Below are positions 1-12,445 of a stretch of 64,000 nucleotides of DNA, one piece after another. How positions within the stretch are numbered: the first letter of the stretch is position 1; each line of letters begins with the position of its first letter. Origin of the DNA: Rhabdophis nuchalis (taxonomy: Eukaryota; Chordata; Lepidosauria; Squamata; Natricidae); assembly GCA_039707465.1 (NCBI GenBank), contig CM077643.1, forward strand, positions 321,661,919 through 321,725,918, in the 5' to 3' direction. Under the pieces are notes generated by a model. That model searched no databases and was not told the origin of the DNA. It was given only the letters and a program-made list of their open reading frames with translations. The translations under genes and the position numbers were made by a program.

Positions 1-986
1 TTTCAGTCTTGTTGGGAAACAGGTTACAATTCACAGACTCAGAGATGAATCCCCCACTGAAATCAGTTTAAATTATTCACAAGCAAACACACACATGTAT
101 AAAGCAATCAATTTCTATTTGTTTCACTCGGGCTACCTAGAATCGGCTTCCAACATGCTGGAGAAAGTCTTGATATTAGGGGGCAACTCTAAGCAGAGCT
201 TTCCAGAGCTTCTCTGACAATTTTGTGAAATTTCACAAGGCAAAGGGGAAAACCCCCTTCCTCAGTGGGATCAGCTGGAAGGTAGTATGTTTATGCTCTT
301 CCCAGGGCCAGCAATTAAAAGGTTAGGCCACTACAACTACCAAAAAAGCACAGTCATTTTCAGAAGCTTTCAGAGGGAAGCAGTCGGGTGCTAAAATCCT
401 TAGAAGTTACAAGAGAAAGTTATTGGCAAGGGAAGCAAACAGCATTAAACAGTTTAGAGACATTCTTGGTTCTCTGTGTTCCCTACTGAGGATCGATAAC
501 TAATGCCAGAAAGCCAGCTGTCTCTTCTTCTCAAGAGAGGGCAAATACTGAAATAAAGCCCAAGTCGCAACCTCAAAATTATAAGGAGGCTGGAGTTACC
601 ATCCAGAACATATCTGAAGATAAAGATGAAAGGAGAGGGGAGCCTCCTTAATGTTAGACAAATAACATTTCCATAGTGCAGTATAATTTTGTTTTAAATA
701 AATAAATATATATATATGTTTTCCCGTGTAAGTATGAAATTGTTTTTGCAACGTTTCGGCAAGATCTCACTTTAATATATATATTAAAAACTCTACTATA
801 GTCCTGCCTCTCCCCTGCCCCACTATATTCTCCAGCTGTTCTGGTTTTTTTCTTCTTCTCTTCCTACTAAACTTTCACATTAAGTATGGACAGCAATGGG
901 ATCTGAACAGTCTTGGATCCTTTTTTTCCTATCTAAATAGATTTTCACAATTTCTTTGCTTTTGGTGGATCATAAATCCAACCGAT
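1..986. other. Unassigned downstream flank
   Basis: AT-rich sequence with no coding frame or repeat I can name. It has short A/T-rich runs near 700-800. Nothing further supported. Confidence 0.4.
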
Positions 987-1403
987 AAATTTAGATTTAG
1001 ATTTATTTAATTTTTTATACCGCCTTACTCCCGAAGGACTCAGGGCGGTGTACAGCCAAAATAAAACACAGATATATAAAAGTTAAAAACAATTTAAAAA
1101 CATATTAAATAATTTGGCCCATGATAAGATTAAAAACCAACAAACCCAATTAAAATTAATAAATAATAACATTCGTATTAACGCCAGCCCGGCTTGTTGA
1201 AAAAGAAAAGTTTTAAGAGCATGGCGAGAGGTGCGTAGGTCAGGGATAATTCGTAATTCGCTCTCCCCCTGGGTGTCGCCAGTCGATATTGTTTAGCCGA
1301 CGGCACAATGAGGAGACCCTCTCTATGGGAGCGTACTGGCCGGTGGGAGGCTCTCGGTGGCAGAAGGCAATCTTGTAGGTACCCAGGTCCTAAGCCAAGT
1401 CAT
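987..1403 (-). mobile_element. CR1/L2-group LINE 3' end, 5'-truncated
   Basis: Reads antisense: a TTTATTT tail, then the group's 3' stem sequence (CCGAAGGACTCAGGGCGG region), then codons for the RT C-terminal segment (HREGLLxVP / GRAFSV-like, degenerate). Same layout as the 3' end of the long copy at 46.6-49.6 kb but a different subfamily. Stops correlate with age; not functional. Confidence 0.7.
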
Positions 1404-1540
1404 ATATTGAATACCCTAATGAGCTGTAGTGAATACATAGAGGTTGCACTGTCCCTTCTGGGTTCCCGGCAGAGGTAATATTCAGCAGGTTCTCTCCGGT
1501 TCAGGCGAACAGGTAGTAGCAGCTGAAGGAGGCTCCGCTC

Positions 1541-1783
1541 CAGAAGTGGATTCCTACCAGTTTGGCCAAGTAGGTAGTATATTGGCCTGCCACGCTCCTG
1601 AACCGGTTCTCTCAGTGGCGCCGTAGGCACCGCCATCTTGTTTTTTGCTTCTGCACATGCGCAGAAGCATTTTTAGTACTGTGCATGTGCACATAGGGCG
1701 TGTCAGGTGCATGTGTGCAAAGTGCACACGAGCAGCACATCCCTGAGCAAACCCGCAGTAGCAGCAGCCAGAACCCACCCCTG
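1541..1783. mobile_element. Non-autonomous hAT-like element
   Basis: Inverted ends CAGAAGTGGATTC and GAACCCACCCCTG, flanked by CTCCGCTC and CTTCACTC (6 of 8 match). The interior has the palindromic GCTTCTGCACATGCGCAGAAG seen in related copies. To its left, about 1460-1540, lies part of another snake-type element (TATTCAGCAGGTTCT) also found at 41.03 kb. Confidence 0.6.
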
Positions 1784-1791
1784 CTTCACTC

Positions 1792-3883
1792 TCCACCCCA
1801 ATGTATTGCACGAGCACTGTGCATGCGCAGAAGGCGGTGCAAATCTGCAGACGGTGGTGTGCATGAAGGCACTCACATTTGCAAATTGGTAGGGAAGGTA
1901 AGTGAATCCCACCGCTAGTTCCCACTGTTCTAGGACGGGCACATTTAAGATGAAAAACTAAATATGCCTTTCTTCCAATTCAGTTCCTTAGGATTACGTA
2001 CTTAAACGGCAACTCATCTGCTGTAAGTACACATTTTTGCAGGTTGGTAACTGATGTAATTCTAACAGAAAGCAAACTGATAAGGTTCAAGTTGCATATT
2101 TTGGAAAAAGGTATGCCATGGACATGATGCCTGTTTTATGTTAGATAACCACCACATATTTGAGTGAAATCATGTAGCTGCTCTACTTCTTACTTTTTCC
2201 CCCTTGCTATTTTGGGTGACTTTATTCCATTCCTAAGAGTATGGCCTCGATCCCATGCAAAAGGGAGTTAAGGGCTTACATCTGACTTTCTGGGATGGCC
2301 CCTAACTTATTGGTGTCATTCAGTGATATTAATGATCAGCCAGGTATCCAGAAGTGAGTTATGTGTCCCATTCCAATGCAACTCCTGGAAAGTTTATGAC
2401 GAGAAGCAATGAGCGAAGAAGAATGGTAGATAAATAAAATACCAGCATTAATAATATTGGGGGAAAGGACTTGACCTGCTTCATGGGTGCCTTTGTTTTG
2501 GCCTGGGGTTAAATGACTGCTGTGTCAAGTTGGAGCCAACTTAGCACTTGGCAGCAGTTGAAAGCCTGGATAGAGGGAAACGAAAGCTGCACAAACTTTG
2601 CATATCAACATTGGGGTGTGTTGGAGCCACAAAACAGACAAGTCCAAAGTAAGCTATCAAAGAGCACTCATGAGTGTTTGCTGCAGCTTAGTCTGCTCTG
2701 TGGTCTTGGGACCTTTCCAAAGTTGGTGGTTTGCTGGCTTGTGTCTGTCTCTGTGTGGCTGTCACTAAGCTCTCATTCTTGTCTGTAGAGACATCAAAGA
2801 GCATTTGACAAGCCTGGCTGTTCTTGACATGGCTCATTTTTCTCTACATTCAACTAACCAAACAACCTGGGAAAGAACTTTTGCCTTTATTTCAGTGGCA
2901 AAGAGACTGATTTACATGTTTGTCTCACATTTCACTTCAGCCACATCAGATTCTATACCTTTCTGCCCAATATACAGCATACATGAAGGCAGTATGCACC
3001 ACTTCCCCACATGCATGGTGGCCTCCCCCCTCCCCACATCCTAGCATGCACAGACTATCTGAATTTTACCTATAAACATTTTGTTTCATGTGCAAAACTA
3101 GAATAAGGAAAAGAGGTACCTAAAAGGATGACATGTTATCTCACCTTCATTTTTCAGTGAACTGAAGCAAGTTTATTCTTTACAAAGAATTTTTCATTAC
3201 TGGAATGCTCAGCTCAGCAATTGTACACTAGGTAGTATTTATGGTGAGGAAATTGTACAGACGAAAAATATATTTTTATACATTAGATTTAGAGACCACC
3301 CATCTCACTTGCAGAGCGACTCTGAATATCAGACAAGCTTGTGTCTAGAAGTATGTCAGAATATTCATGAACTGGAATAGGACATAGCAACAGGTCAGCC
3401 ATTGGGAACTGGCTGGAATGGGACATGGTAACAAGGTAAGCCAAAGTACAAGCATGGCAACTGGATCAGCCAATGGGAACTATTTGGTGACTGAGAGCCT
3501 GCCAGACGGCTCGGAGCCTGGGTGTGGCTTAGCTCTGTAGCTCTGAGTCTGTGCAAGAGAACTAATCTAGTCTGCTTTCTGAATTGAAACTGAAAACTAA
3601 TCTCTCCTCTACATGTGTTTTGCTAGTAACGACTACCATGTTGGAGAATCCACTATTGGTATTGCACATTTACGCATGTGTTATTATGTATATAAAGAAA
3701 TTAATGAATCCTGCTAAATCTATGTGTGCTTTCTAGATGTGATTTCTGCAACAAATTCTGACAAAGTACATATATTATGTGTTAAGCAAAAAAAAAAAAA
3801 GATGAAAATTTGAAATGGGAATGTGATTGTTAGAAATGTAAATTACAGATCTGTTCAGAAACTGAAGGAAATAAACTGATGAT
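1792..3883. other. Unassigned flank
   Basis: No gene recognised. A short LINE-tail-like segment at about 3285-3330 (GACCACCCATCTCACTTGCAG) and an A12 run near 3788 are the only structures noted. Confidence 0.35.
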
Positions 3884-3891
3884 ACCTAATT

Positions 3892-4134
3892 CAGGGGTCC
3901 CCAGGCTGCATGAGTGGTGGGCGAGCATGGATGTAGCTCCACTTGCGTGAGTGGTGGGCACTTGCACCCTTGCACAAAGTTCCATTTGTGTGATTGGTGT
4001 TCATGTTTGTCTGCCACACAAGCAAATGGGAGCTGAATACACACGTGCTACCGGTCACACAGAACTATCCCCTCTTCTGCCACATTCCCCCCTCCCCAGC
4101 CAGGTCGCCAAGCTGGAAGGGTTGGGTACCGCTA
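3892..4134. mobile_element. Non-autonomous hAT-like element
   Basis: Ends CAGGGGTCCCCAGGC and GGGTTGGGTACCGCTA form imperfect inverted repeats. Flanks ACCTAATT and ACATAATT differ at one of 8 positions, as expected for a hAT target duplication. No transposase coding. Confidence 0.65.
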
Positions 4135-4142
4135 ACATAATT

Positions 4143-5289
4143 CACTCATATCTTCTTGTCAATATTTCACACTTGTAGCAAGATATTTTGCATCGAATTA
4201 GGTCTATGAAATGCTTTGAAGTGAATGGGAGCACAAAGTTAGCAACTCTCCGCAGCACTTTAAAATAATCTCATCGATTCCCCGGATCACATGGAAGCTG
4301 CGCAGAACAGCTGTGCAATCCTGGACAAAGATGTAGTTGCTTTGAGCTAAGTCTGTGTCTCATTCACTTCAAAGCAGTGTTTTTGGATGTGAACCCAAAG
4401 CATTGCAGAGCTGTTTTGAGTACAGCATAATGGAAAAGTTTGTAAATTGCTAGTTAAGGTTATTATAATCAGAAATCTTTGGATACAGGTTAGAAGAGTG
4501 CTCAATACCAATATATGTCAAGGTCTTGATTTTCTTTTCTTTACTTCTACAGAAATGACAGCTTGGCTATTCTTGATGCCTTATTTGAAATATTAACAGA
4601 GACTCTTGGAGAATTTATTTTTTCTAGTTTAAACTAGCAAACTGACTGAACTAAACACAGGTAAGTAGACACACAACTGTGCCAGATTTAATATTGCTGC
4701 AAACTGATGAATGTGCTGTAATATTCTAGTCATGCCCTCTTGTGTTACAAAAGGATAATACAAGCACATTTAAGCAGTGCAAGGCAAATTAATTTGGAAT
4801 TTTTTTTAAAAAAAAACAAACACTTTTTGTAAGCCAATAAGCCATCTCAGGCTCAGAGTCAATGTTTGAAAGCTGTAATTGTTTTCTGAATCAAAGGGTA
4901 TAGGAGAAAATGCTTCACCACTAACTCTTTTTTGTGTGCAAATCACTCAAAGAATATTCTGTTTCTTGAAACCACATTCCTAAATAGATAGAATTTACCG
5001 GTTTAGTAATCAAAGCTATAATGACTCATTCTAACTATTCTAGTAGATTACTCATAAGAGTAATTCTAACAAATAAAATATGTCAACAAAAACATTCCAA
5101 CTAGTCCTTGAATAGTACTGCAATGAATTATACTCACAACTACAGAAGCGTGAGGATATTCACTTCAAAGATTTTGATGCTAAACTATGCATCACTATAT
5201 ACAGTGCCACACACAAACATACACACATTATTTAACATTATAGTGTGTGTGTGAGAGAGAGGGGGGTATATAATGCTAGAGTATTCAAC
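4143..5289. other. Unassigned AT-rich flank
   Basis: No coding frame or nameable repeat. Includes an A/T block near 4800 and a short CA/TG-rich stretch near 5210-5255. Confidence 0.35.
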
Positions 5290-5294
5290 TCAAT

Positions 5295-5495
5295 TGATTC
5301 CTGTCAATTGCTTGGACTAGTCCCTATTGTTTTCTTGGCAAAGGATTTAGGAAGTTTGCCATTGTCTCCTTCGTAGGGCTGCGAGCAAGTGATTGGCCCA
5401 AGGCCATCGAGCTGGCTTTATGCCTAAGGTGGAATTGGAAATCACAGCCTCTCAGTTTCTAGTTTGACAGTTTAACCACTGCACCAAACTGGCTT
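5295..5495 (-). mobile_element. tRNA-headed SINE, CORE-SINE type, degenerate
   Basis: Minus strand reads AAGCCAGTTTGGTGCAGTGG (tRNA-like head with A box), then a B-box-like segment, then TTGGGCCAATCAC of the MIR-like core, then a GGCAAACTTCC-type tail. Same family as 26.0 and 39.4 kb. Confidence 0.6.
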
Positions 5496-5749
5496 ATTAT
5501 AATATGCTACTTGCTAAAATTATTTATGCCAATGCAAATTCTTTGGACAGTAAGAACAAATACAGTTTCTTTGATACTTGGATGTGTCGGGTTCATGCAC
5601 ATCATATTTAATTACTCATACACCTAGGTGACCTGATCTTAATAAGTTAAATAGGATGGTGTCTGATTAATACTTAAATGTGAGACCACCAAGCCTACAG
5701 GCTTAGATTGTATGTAAAGATGCATGCATGTCTCTCTTTCTTTGTGCTC

Positions 5750-6312
5750 TCAGGGCTATAGGTAGGTGTTGTAGCCCTGCAGGGACCAGATGAGCTGCTG
5801 ATGGACTCTTCTAGTGAGGAACCATATGAGTATGTCCTGGAAGCTGAAGAAGACTCGGGGGGGGGTGATCAGAGTCAGAGCAGGAACCAGAGAGGCTGGT
5901 TAGCCACCAGGAGGTGCCTGGGTCATGGAGCAGTGGAGGGATCAAACACAGTTTGTCCATGATGCAAGAGTGAGCATAGCTGAGAGGCGGAGACATCAAT
6001 TATGTCGTAGGCAGGCTCACAGACAGTGATTAGGCACCAGGTGGTTGTTGAGTGGTCCCTCCCCAGAGTGCTTATAGGTGAGGCAATGGGGAGGGGACAT
6101 TTGCAGGAAACAACCATTCGGAATTAGTAGTCAAGAAAGTCTGTCTGTGAATTCTAGCTCTGTCTGTTCCTTTGGGAAAGCTGTGTGAAAGGTCGCTGCA
6201 GAGCTAACGTGAGTTGTCTGGGCTCTCAGCCAAAGGACTCATTATCTTGTTAATTAAACAGTGGCAAAGAGCCAAGCCTATGTTCTGGACTATTGACAAG
6301 CCGGGGACAGAA
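5750..6312. repeat. Unclassified repeat, possibly LTR-like
   Basis: A GC-richer island starting TGTAGCCCTGCAGGGACC, containing an acidic-coding stretch (GATGAGCTGCTGATGGACTC), and ending ATTAAA...GACAGAACA. The compositional break and end sequence resemble a solo LTR of a squamate retroelement, but I see no matching second copy or certain target duplication. Confidence 0.3.
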
Positions 6313-6899
6313 CAAGTAGATGTCTATAATTAATCATGCCAGTTATTTAGCAGTCATTCATCCAATTAAAGATATAAGGAGAAGGAAAATAAACAAAGAA
6401 TTTCCCAGATTTTATCTTGGGTCCAATATCTTGGGTCATTTTTTAAAAATCTGCTCTTCTCTAAATATACTAGAACTACAATACTTCCTTGGCTGGAAGC
6501 ACACCTGAATTATATTTGGGGAGGGGGGGCATAATGATAATGATTATATTATAAATAGTTATATTACAAGTGGTTATATTACAGGTGAGCTACAGGTTGC
6601 CTAATGGGTAATCTGCAGGTCACCTGTAGCTTCCAAAGCTCCCCAGAATGTGTGAAATTGAAGTTCATGGATGCTTGGTGGCTTGCACAATTTTAAGCCA
6701 TTCACTGTACCCCTCAACCCATCCACAGTTGGCCTCAATTTTCCAGGTTTTATAAAGTGATAAAAGGCCTCAGCAATTATCCCTCCCTATACCTAAACTC
6801 AAATAAGTTAAAATGTTGGTCCTGCCCATTCTAGTGGCAACGCAAACCCTTTTAGGCAGAACCAAAGACATAATACGGCTCCCAGTTTATGTTGTTCAC

Positions 6900-7260
6900 T
6901 ATTACAGCCCAGCTGGACATGTTAACAGAAGAGGAAGATGGGGAGAAAATGGAGCCAGAAAAATAGTCATGGAGTGGGTGAATCCAGTAATGTTGGAACC
7001 AATGATTCCACTTTGACTGAGGCAGATCCAGCAAGCCCACAGGAGTCCTTGCCTGCACCCCCTGACAGTGTCTCAGATTTTGAATCTCAGTTACCCACCG
7101 TAAGAGTGGCATATTTTGAAGATCCAACAGCAGTGGGCTCCGGGTCAGACTGCTTGTCTAAAAACAAGCCGTCAGAATAGACTCCCATAAGAGTCAGCTG
7201 GATCTATGAGTGAGGCTCATCATGGTTGGCTCATTGGCCTTAGTTCTGGAAAGAAAGTGT
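6900..7260. repeat. Unclassified GC-richer segment
   Basis: Encodes a short Ser/Pro/Asp-rich frame (SLPAPPDSVSDFESQLP) of composition similar to 5.8-5.9 kb, so possibly the same repeat family. No recognised domain and no splice context. Not called as a gene. Confidence 0.25.
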
Positions 7261-7802
7261 TGAGATCACCTTTCAAGTCTCAGCTCTGTCATGTTTACCT
7301 TGCTGAGCTTTGCTTAGAATTCTGGCTTCCATTTTAGCTTGTCTCCTGTATCTCCTCTTGGAGTTGTTGCTCAAGTCCTGGAATTCCTGGTTTTGGCACA
7401 GGCCAAGTCTGTTGACTAGATTGATGGTGGCCACCTTAAGATACTGGTGAAAGGACATTTTCCTTCCCAAAGATTGTTCTGCCTCAACTTTTGTATCGTT
7501 GGACAATCAAATTGCTATCTTGTTTGCTGGCAGCCAGCAAGACCTACCCATGAACTAGGAGAAGGGGTATCAGATATACAGTTGATTGATTGATGCTATA
7601 AAGCTCTTGTTCTTGTTAAAATATAACTTGAAACAATACATAACTTCTTGAATTTTTTCCCTACATCTTACAAAGTTGATCATACATCTTCATATGGTGT
7701 GTATCACTGTGTGTTCTTTGCATATATTTTTATTGCTGCTATCCATGTATTTCATGCCTTAGGCTAAATAAATAAAACACTTGTTCTTACTTATGCCATG
7801 AG

Positions 7803-8106
7803 CAGTGGTGGGTTTCAAATCCCGTTCCAACCGGTATGGTTGGAAGACGGCCAGCGGCGCCCTCATGGACACGCGCAGTGTGTACATGCGTCTTAGCACC
7901 TCCGCGACACTTCAGCTGCTCTGCAGTGTCACACAGGCGCTGTACGTGCCATGTGTGTGCACAGCAGCTCAGGAGCTTTAAAACACAGGTAAGGAGCGAT
8001 GGCGGATGGGCGGACCCTCTGGAGTACCCGAACGGAACGGTATCCGGTGCTCTGAGCTGGCTCTGGTACGCATGTACTGCAGCGTATCACCTGCAACCCA
8101 CCACTG
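7803..8106. mobile_element. Non-autonomous hAT-like element, exact target duplication
   Basis: Ends CAGTGGTGGGTTTCAAA and TGCAACCCACCACTG are inverted repeats, and the element is flanked on both sides by GCCATGAG (8 of 8). Interior contains CATGCG-rich segments as in 1541-1783. No transposase. Confidence 0.85.
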
Positions 8107-8121
8107 GCCATGAGTCTAAAC

Positions 8122-8233
8122 TAGTGTTTCTCAATCTCAGTGATTTTAAGCTGTGTGGACTTATGTTGGATGAGGAATGTTGTAGTCCACACAACTTGAA
8201 GTTGATCTTGAAAAAAGTTGCTGATTGACACTG
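8122..8233. mobile_element. Short foldback hAT-like element
   Basis: TAGTGTTTCTCAATCT at the left and GATTGACACTG at the right, with the central GTGGACT...AGTCCAC inverted motif typical of the copies at 9.2, 19.4, 29.0 and 58.5 kb. Flanks match only partly. Confidence 0.5.
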
Positions 8234-8297
8234 CTCTAGCTGAAAGGGTGAAAGCTAAAAGTTCTCTTCATTTGGAAGAGAACTTCAAGTTATACTC

Positions 8298-8808
8298 AAA
8301 AGACTGGTATCTTTTCACACACATTACCACTGCAGCCAGAATAGCATACGCACAGTTTTGAAAAGGGAAAGAACTACTATCAGACCAACTAATTATCAAC
8401 AAAATCTTCTGGTGCGCTGAATGCGACAGACTAACATATATTCTCAAAGACAGACAGGAAGCAATAGTCTACCAAAGTTGGGAAAGATGGTATGACTGGA
8501 TGGAGGTAAAGAGACTAAGGGATGAGAGATACAGAAGGATATACAATGTAGATATATAGATAGTAAATAAAATGAATGTATCGAGCAGTGATAGCTATGG
8601 GGAATTGATAAATATAAGATATAGACAAATAGAAACAGCTGGAATATCTAGAAATGTAGTAAGATGGTATACGATGTTACTTGGTAACTGTGTAGATATA
8701 GGGAGTAGGTTACTCCCAGTTGTATCTGTGTAGTTTTGCTTTGTCTTGTCAATGTCTTATTTATATTCTTTTTTCTGTTAATTTATAATAAAAAATAAAT
8801 AAAATACA
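8298..8808 (+). mobile_element. L1 LINE 3' end, 5'-truncated
   Basis: One frame reads TAARIAYAQF, stop, then LIINKIFWCAECDRLTYI and QSWERWYDWME, which is the C-terminal pattern of L1 ORF2 (AARxxYAQxWK ... AExDKLT ... W). It is followed by a 3' UTR with AATAAA and an A-rich tail. One in-frame stop at the former Trp position. Confidence 0.7.
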
Positions 8809-9120
8809 AAAAAAAGTTATACTCAAACCATGGAAAAGCTAAAGAACCCAAGTTAATTACATAGATATTTCTAGCAAGATCAGTCAATGGTATGGATTCA
8901 TGTCAAACAATCATACTCCCAGTTGTATCTGTGTAGTTTTGCTTTGTCTTGTCAATGTCTTATTTATGTTCTTTTTTCTGTTATTAATTTATAATAAAAA
9001 ATAAATAAAATTCAAAAAAAAGTTATACTCAAACCATGGAAAAGCTAAAGAACCCAAGTTAATTACATAGATATTTCTAGCAAGATCAGTCAATGGTATG
9101 GATCCTTGTCAAACAATCAT
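8712..9120. repeat. Tandem duplication, two units of 203 and 206 bp
   Basis: Unit 1 (8712-8914) and unit 2 (8915-9120) both start ACTCCCAGTTGTATCTG and end CAAACAATCAT. The unit contains the L1 3' UTR, its A-rich tail and about 90 bases of flanking DNA. Differences are a 3-base insertion and a few substitutions, so the duplication followed the L1 insertion. Confidence 0.9.
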
Positions 9121-9749
9121 ACAATACTGTACTATTAATCCACCTTTTATAACTCCTAATAAAATTATAGCTACAGAAACAGAAATTTACCAGTGTAGTT
9201 AGAAGAGGTGTGGAGAAATTATGCCAACTTTATGACCTGGGGACTACAACTTCCAGAATTCTAGGAGTGGGAAGTCCAGAGGTTGTAAAGTTGCCATAGT
9301 TGTCCATCCCTGTGTTAGGCAATAATTGAGTTCTTTGGGGAAAATAGCAAAATGCAGTAAAAGACTACTATAAGGGAACAAAGTAATTTCACTCTGTGGT
9401 ATTAGGGAAAACAAAGCTGAAGGGGAAAATACCTTGCAGGATAATTGAAAGGAAGGCCGGTTATTATTAAAGAAAGATTTGAAACATGGACTATACTTGC
9501 TTGGGGATTAAAGATAATTCTTTGCACAGCCAATCTATAAAGAAAGATCATGCAGTCTGCACAATCTGTTGGTTGCTCAGAAGTTTCAGGAAATGAAGAT
9601 GCGAAAGAATAGCATGAAGAAGAAAAACTCCGAGGAGGGGGTCTGAGCAGCTATTATAAAACGTTTATGGTGTGCTTTCTGATAAATGAATTATTTCTAA
9701 TAGCTACCACCACCCACTTCATCAGAAAAAAGTTTTGTGTGTTTTAGAG

Positions 9750-9913
9750 GAGGGGTGCCCAACCCCTGGTGTGTGGACCACCACTGGTCCGTGGCATGCC
9801 AGAACCAGGCAAACAAGCGAAGCCCCATCCACGAAACCACGTCTTCTCAAGTCTGTTGAAAAACCTATCTCCACAGAACCTGTCTCTGGTGCCCAAAAGG
9901 TTTGGGGCTACTG
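9750..9913. mobile_element. Non-autonomous hAT-like element
   Basis: Ends GAGGGGTGCCCAACC and GGTTTGGGGCTACTG, flanked by TTTTAGAG and TTTTAGGT (6 of 8). Interior has no transposase. It abuts the SINE at 9917. Confidence 0.6.
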
Positions 9914-9916
9914 TTT

Positions 9917-10257
9917 TAGGTAAAGGTTCCTCTCACACATATGTGCTAGTCATTCCTGACTCTAGGGGGCGATGTTCATCTCTGTTTCAAAGCCAAAGAG
10001 CCAGCGTTGTCTGAAGACATCTTCATGGTCATGTGGCTGGCATGACTAAATGCTGAAGGTGCACGGAACTCTGTTACCTTCCCACCAAAGGTGGTTCCTA
10101 TTTTTTCTATTTGTATTTTTTGAACTGCTAGGTTGGCAGAAGCTGTGACAAGTAACAGGAGCTCACTTCATTACATGGTGCTAGGGATTCGAACTGCCGA
10201 ACTGCCAACCTTTCCGATAAACAAGCTCAGTGTCTTAGCCAAAGTCACTTCGTCCCT
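9917..10257 (-). mobile_element. Sauria-type SINE
   Basis: Antisense copy: tail AGGTAAAGGTTCC at the left, body with CATTCCTGACTCTAGGGGGC and CATGGTCATGTGGCTGGCAT, and tRNA-like head with GGATTCGAACTGCC (B box, antisense) at the right. This is the common tRNA-derived, BovB-mobilised SINE of squamates, from memory. Confidence 0.8.
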
Positions 10258-10701
10258 GTTTTTGAGGAACAAAATTACAATTATTATATACTAGGCTTTC
10301 CTCCCTTTTTATTATATACTACAGTAAAGTTACAAGAACAGCAGTATAGTGAATTTTTCCTAATTGTTTTCAGGCTAAAAGAGAACCAAATTAGTGGATC
10401 AGAAATGCAGATGTCCTTAGAAGATTCTAGATTTGCGTATTTTGTAGGTTGAACAAAGACATGTCTTTCTATTTGTAGAAATTCACATCTGAATATTTTT
10501 ATTTGAACTATCCCTGAAATACACTGCTCAGCAATTAATACATTCAGCAGATACTCATAGATGTCTGCTTTGTTTCATTTTATAATTCTGACATCGCCCT
10601 ATTTTCATTATTTTTAAGCATGTACCTTGTTTCCTCTCTGGTTTCCCAGACAGTATCTGCTTTCTTCCACAAAACTGAATTTCCAGAACTTATATCACCT
10701 T

Positions 10702-10735
<34 letters not shown>

Positions 10736-12440
10736 GCATCGCATTTCAAATTTGGAGCCATTCTATTTCTGATGAGGTAGGCAAAGCACAGGTATGTTTG
10801 ACTACAAGTCAGCATTAGGCAGATGTTTGCCTTGTGGAAAGAGTGGACTTCCCCCAAACTGGTTGGATCTGGGGTTTCTATGATTAAATGCTAGGTTTCA
10901 GATCCAGCAATAACAGTTGCATCGTAAGAATGATGATCAAAGAGATTGGTAGGCAAATATTCCCTTGGGGTGCGGAGATCTTATTTTTTTCATTGTTGTC
11001 TCGCAGTAGCATACATTTGTGTAGTTTTGGCTACCTTTCATTTACGTAAATAGATGGTTGGTGTTTTTTTTTTAAAAAAAATAGAAAATATTTCCTTTCA
11101 TAAGAAGGAAAACATTGAACATAAAAGATGGAGATGTCATAAATATTATTCAGTTGAGACAGCTGGATTTTCTATCCTCTATAGGCTATAAGGCACTTTA
11201 AAAAAAGAAATCCCATACATCAATTAAGCTGTACATGAAGTAGAATCTCAGGGTTGAAATTAGAAATACAGGTTGTAACTCTTGGATCAAAAGAAAGTTG
11301 CGTGATAGAGAGTTTTCATTTAAGACTTTGCAATAGTCGAACCCGATTCTCATTTCCTTTCCAAAGCTTTAAAGATTCTGGGGGCACAGTCTAGCCAGAA
11401 ATAAAACAATGTTATGAGTTTGATTTAAAAAAAAAGAATTAAATATTAAACAATGGCACCTGGAAATACTATTAAACTTACTACTGAATCTCATGGTTCT
11501 CCACAAGAATTCATCCTCATATTACCTGTGGTTTGGGTATTCCTCCTTTGCCCTGTTCATCTCATCTCTCTTGTGGGAAATCAAGCCAAAATCTGGACAC
11601 GTTGCCCATTTTCCATTCTCACTATTAAAATAATAGCACTACTTATATTGCAGAGATATCACAGCCTTTTTGTAACGCTGCAGCATGTAAAGAGAGAGAT
11701 TGGTGGTGATTTATTTTCATGAGCAAATGTGAAAGTTGGCATCATTTATAACCATGCAGATGCAATAAAATAATTGTTGCAAAAATCAATTCAAGCAATT
11801 GGTGCAGCTAAGATACTGCTTTAACTGGGCGTCACAGAATCTTTCCCTGCGCAAGAGAATTTGGTAGCAGAAAAGGCTCAGAGTTTGATGCTGTTCATCT
11901 GTGTGCTAAAATTCTTGTTGTCATGCCTTTTAACTGGGCAAAATGGTGCATTCAAGAGCAACAATTTCTGAACCAAGGTGCTTCAAATGGGCTAATGTCC
12001 AGAATGTGTCCATAATCTTGGAACCCGTGACCCCTGAAGGGATGGAATTTGGACAAGTTATGGCTGCTTCAGTGTTACTGGCTGCTGCTGGTGCTGCTAT
12101 CATGTGACCATTTTCAAAATTGTGATAGTTTCCCAGGCACTCTGGCAACCACTCTACAACCCCATCCAGCAGCAGCTACTTACCTGACTGCTGGAAAGGA
12201 AGGAAAGGGAAGTGGGGGAAATTCGAGGGGGAAACCGACAGAAAGTCAGAGGTCGCTCCTACTGCCAATGCTTCTTTATCCATTCTGTTTTAGCTAAGGA
12301 AAGGATAACAATGGCCAAACAGGGAACAGGTCCAGTATTCTTTTAAATGTGGAATCATGAAAACAAAACAATGTTAACAGCATCTTTTGAATGAATGAAT
12401 GAATGAATGAATGAATGAATGAATGATTTCTTTCTCTGAT
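10258..12440. other. Unassigned flank with microsatellites
   Basis: No gene or transposon recognised. Contains a (CT)n tract at 10709-10736 and a (GAAT)n tract at about 12389-12426; the rest is ordinary AT-rich sequence. Confidence 0.4.
12389..12426. repeat. (GAAT)n microsatellite
   Basis: About nine uninterrupted tetranucleotide units. Confidence 0.9.
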
Positions 12441-12445
12441 TGAAT

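Noticed and set aside
5750..6312. Endogenous retrovirus or LTR retrotransposon
   Set aside because: LTR-like feel only; no gag/pol coding, primer-binding site or second LTR seen. No retroviral sequence is recognised anywhere in the window.
6938..7180. Possible small acidic Ser/Pro-rich gene
   Set aside because: Composition resembles the repeat-like segment at 5.8 kb; no conserved domain.
7273..7506. 77-codon minus-strand frame rich in Lys, Arg and Gln
   Set aside because: No recognised family, no splice or promoter context; may be part of an unclassified repeat.
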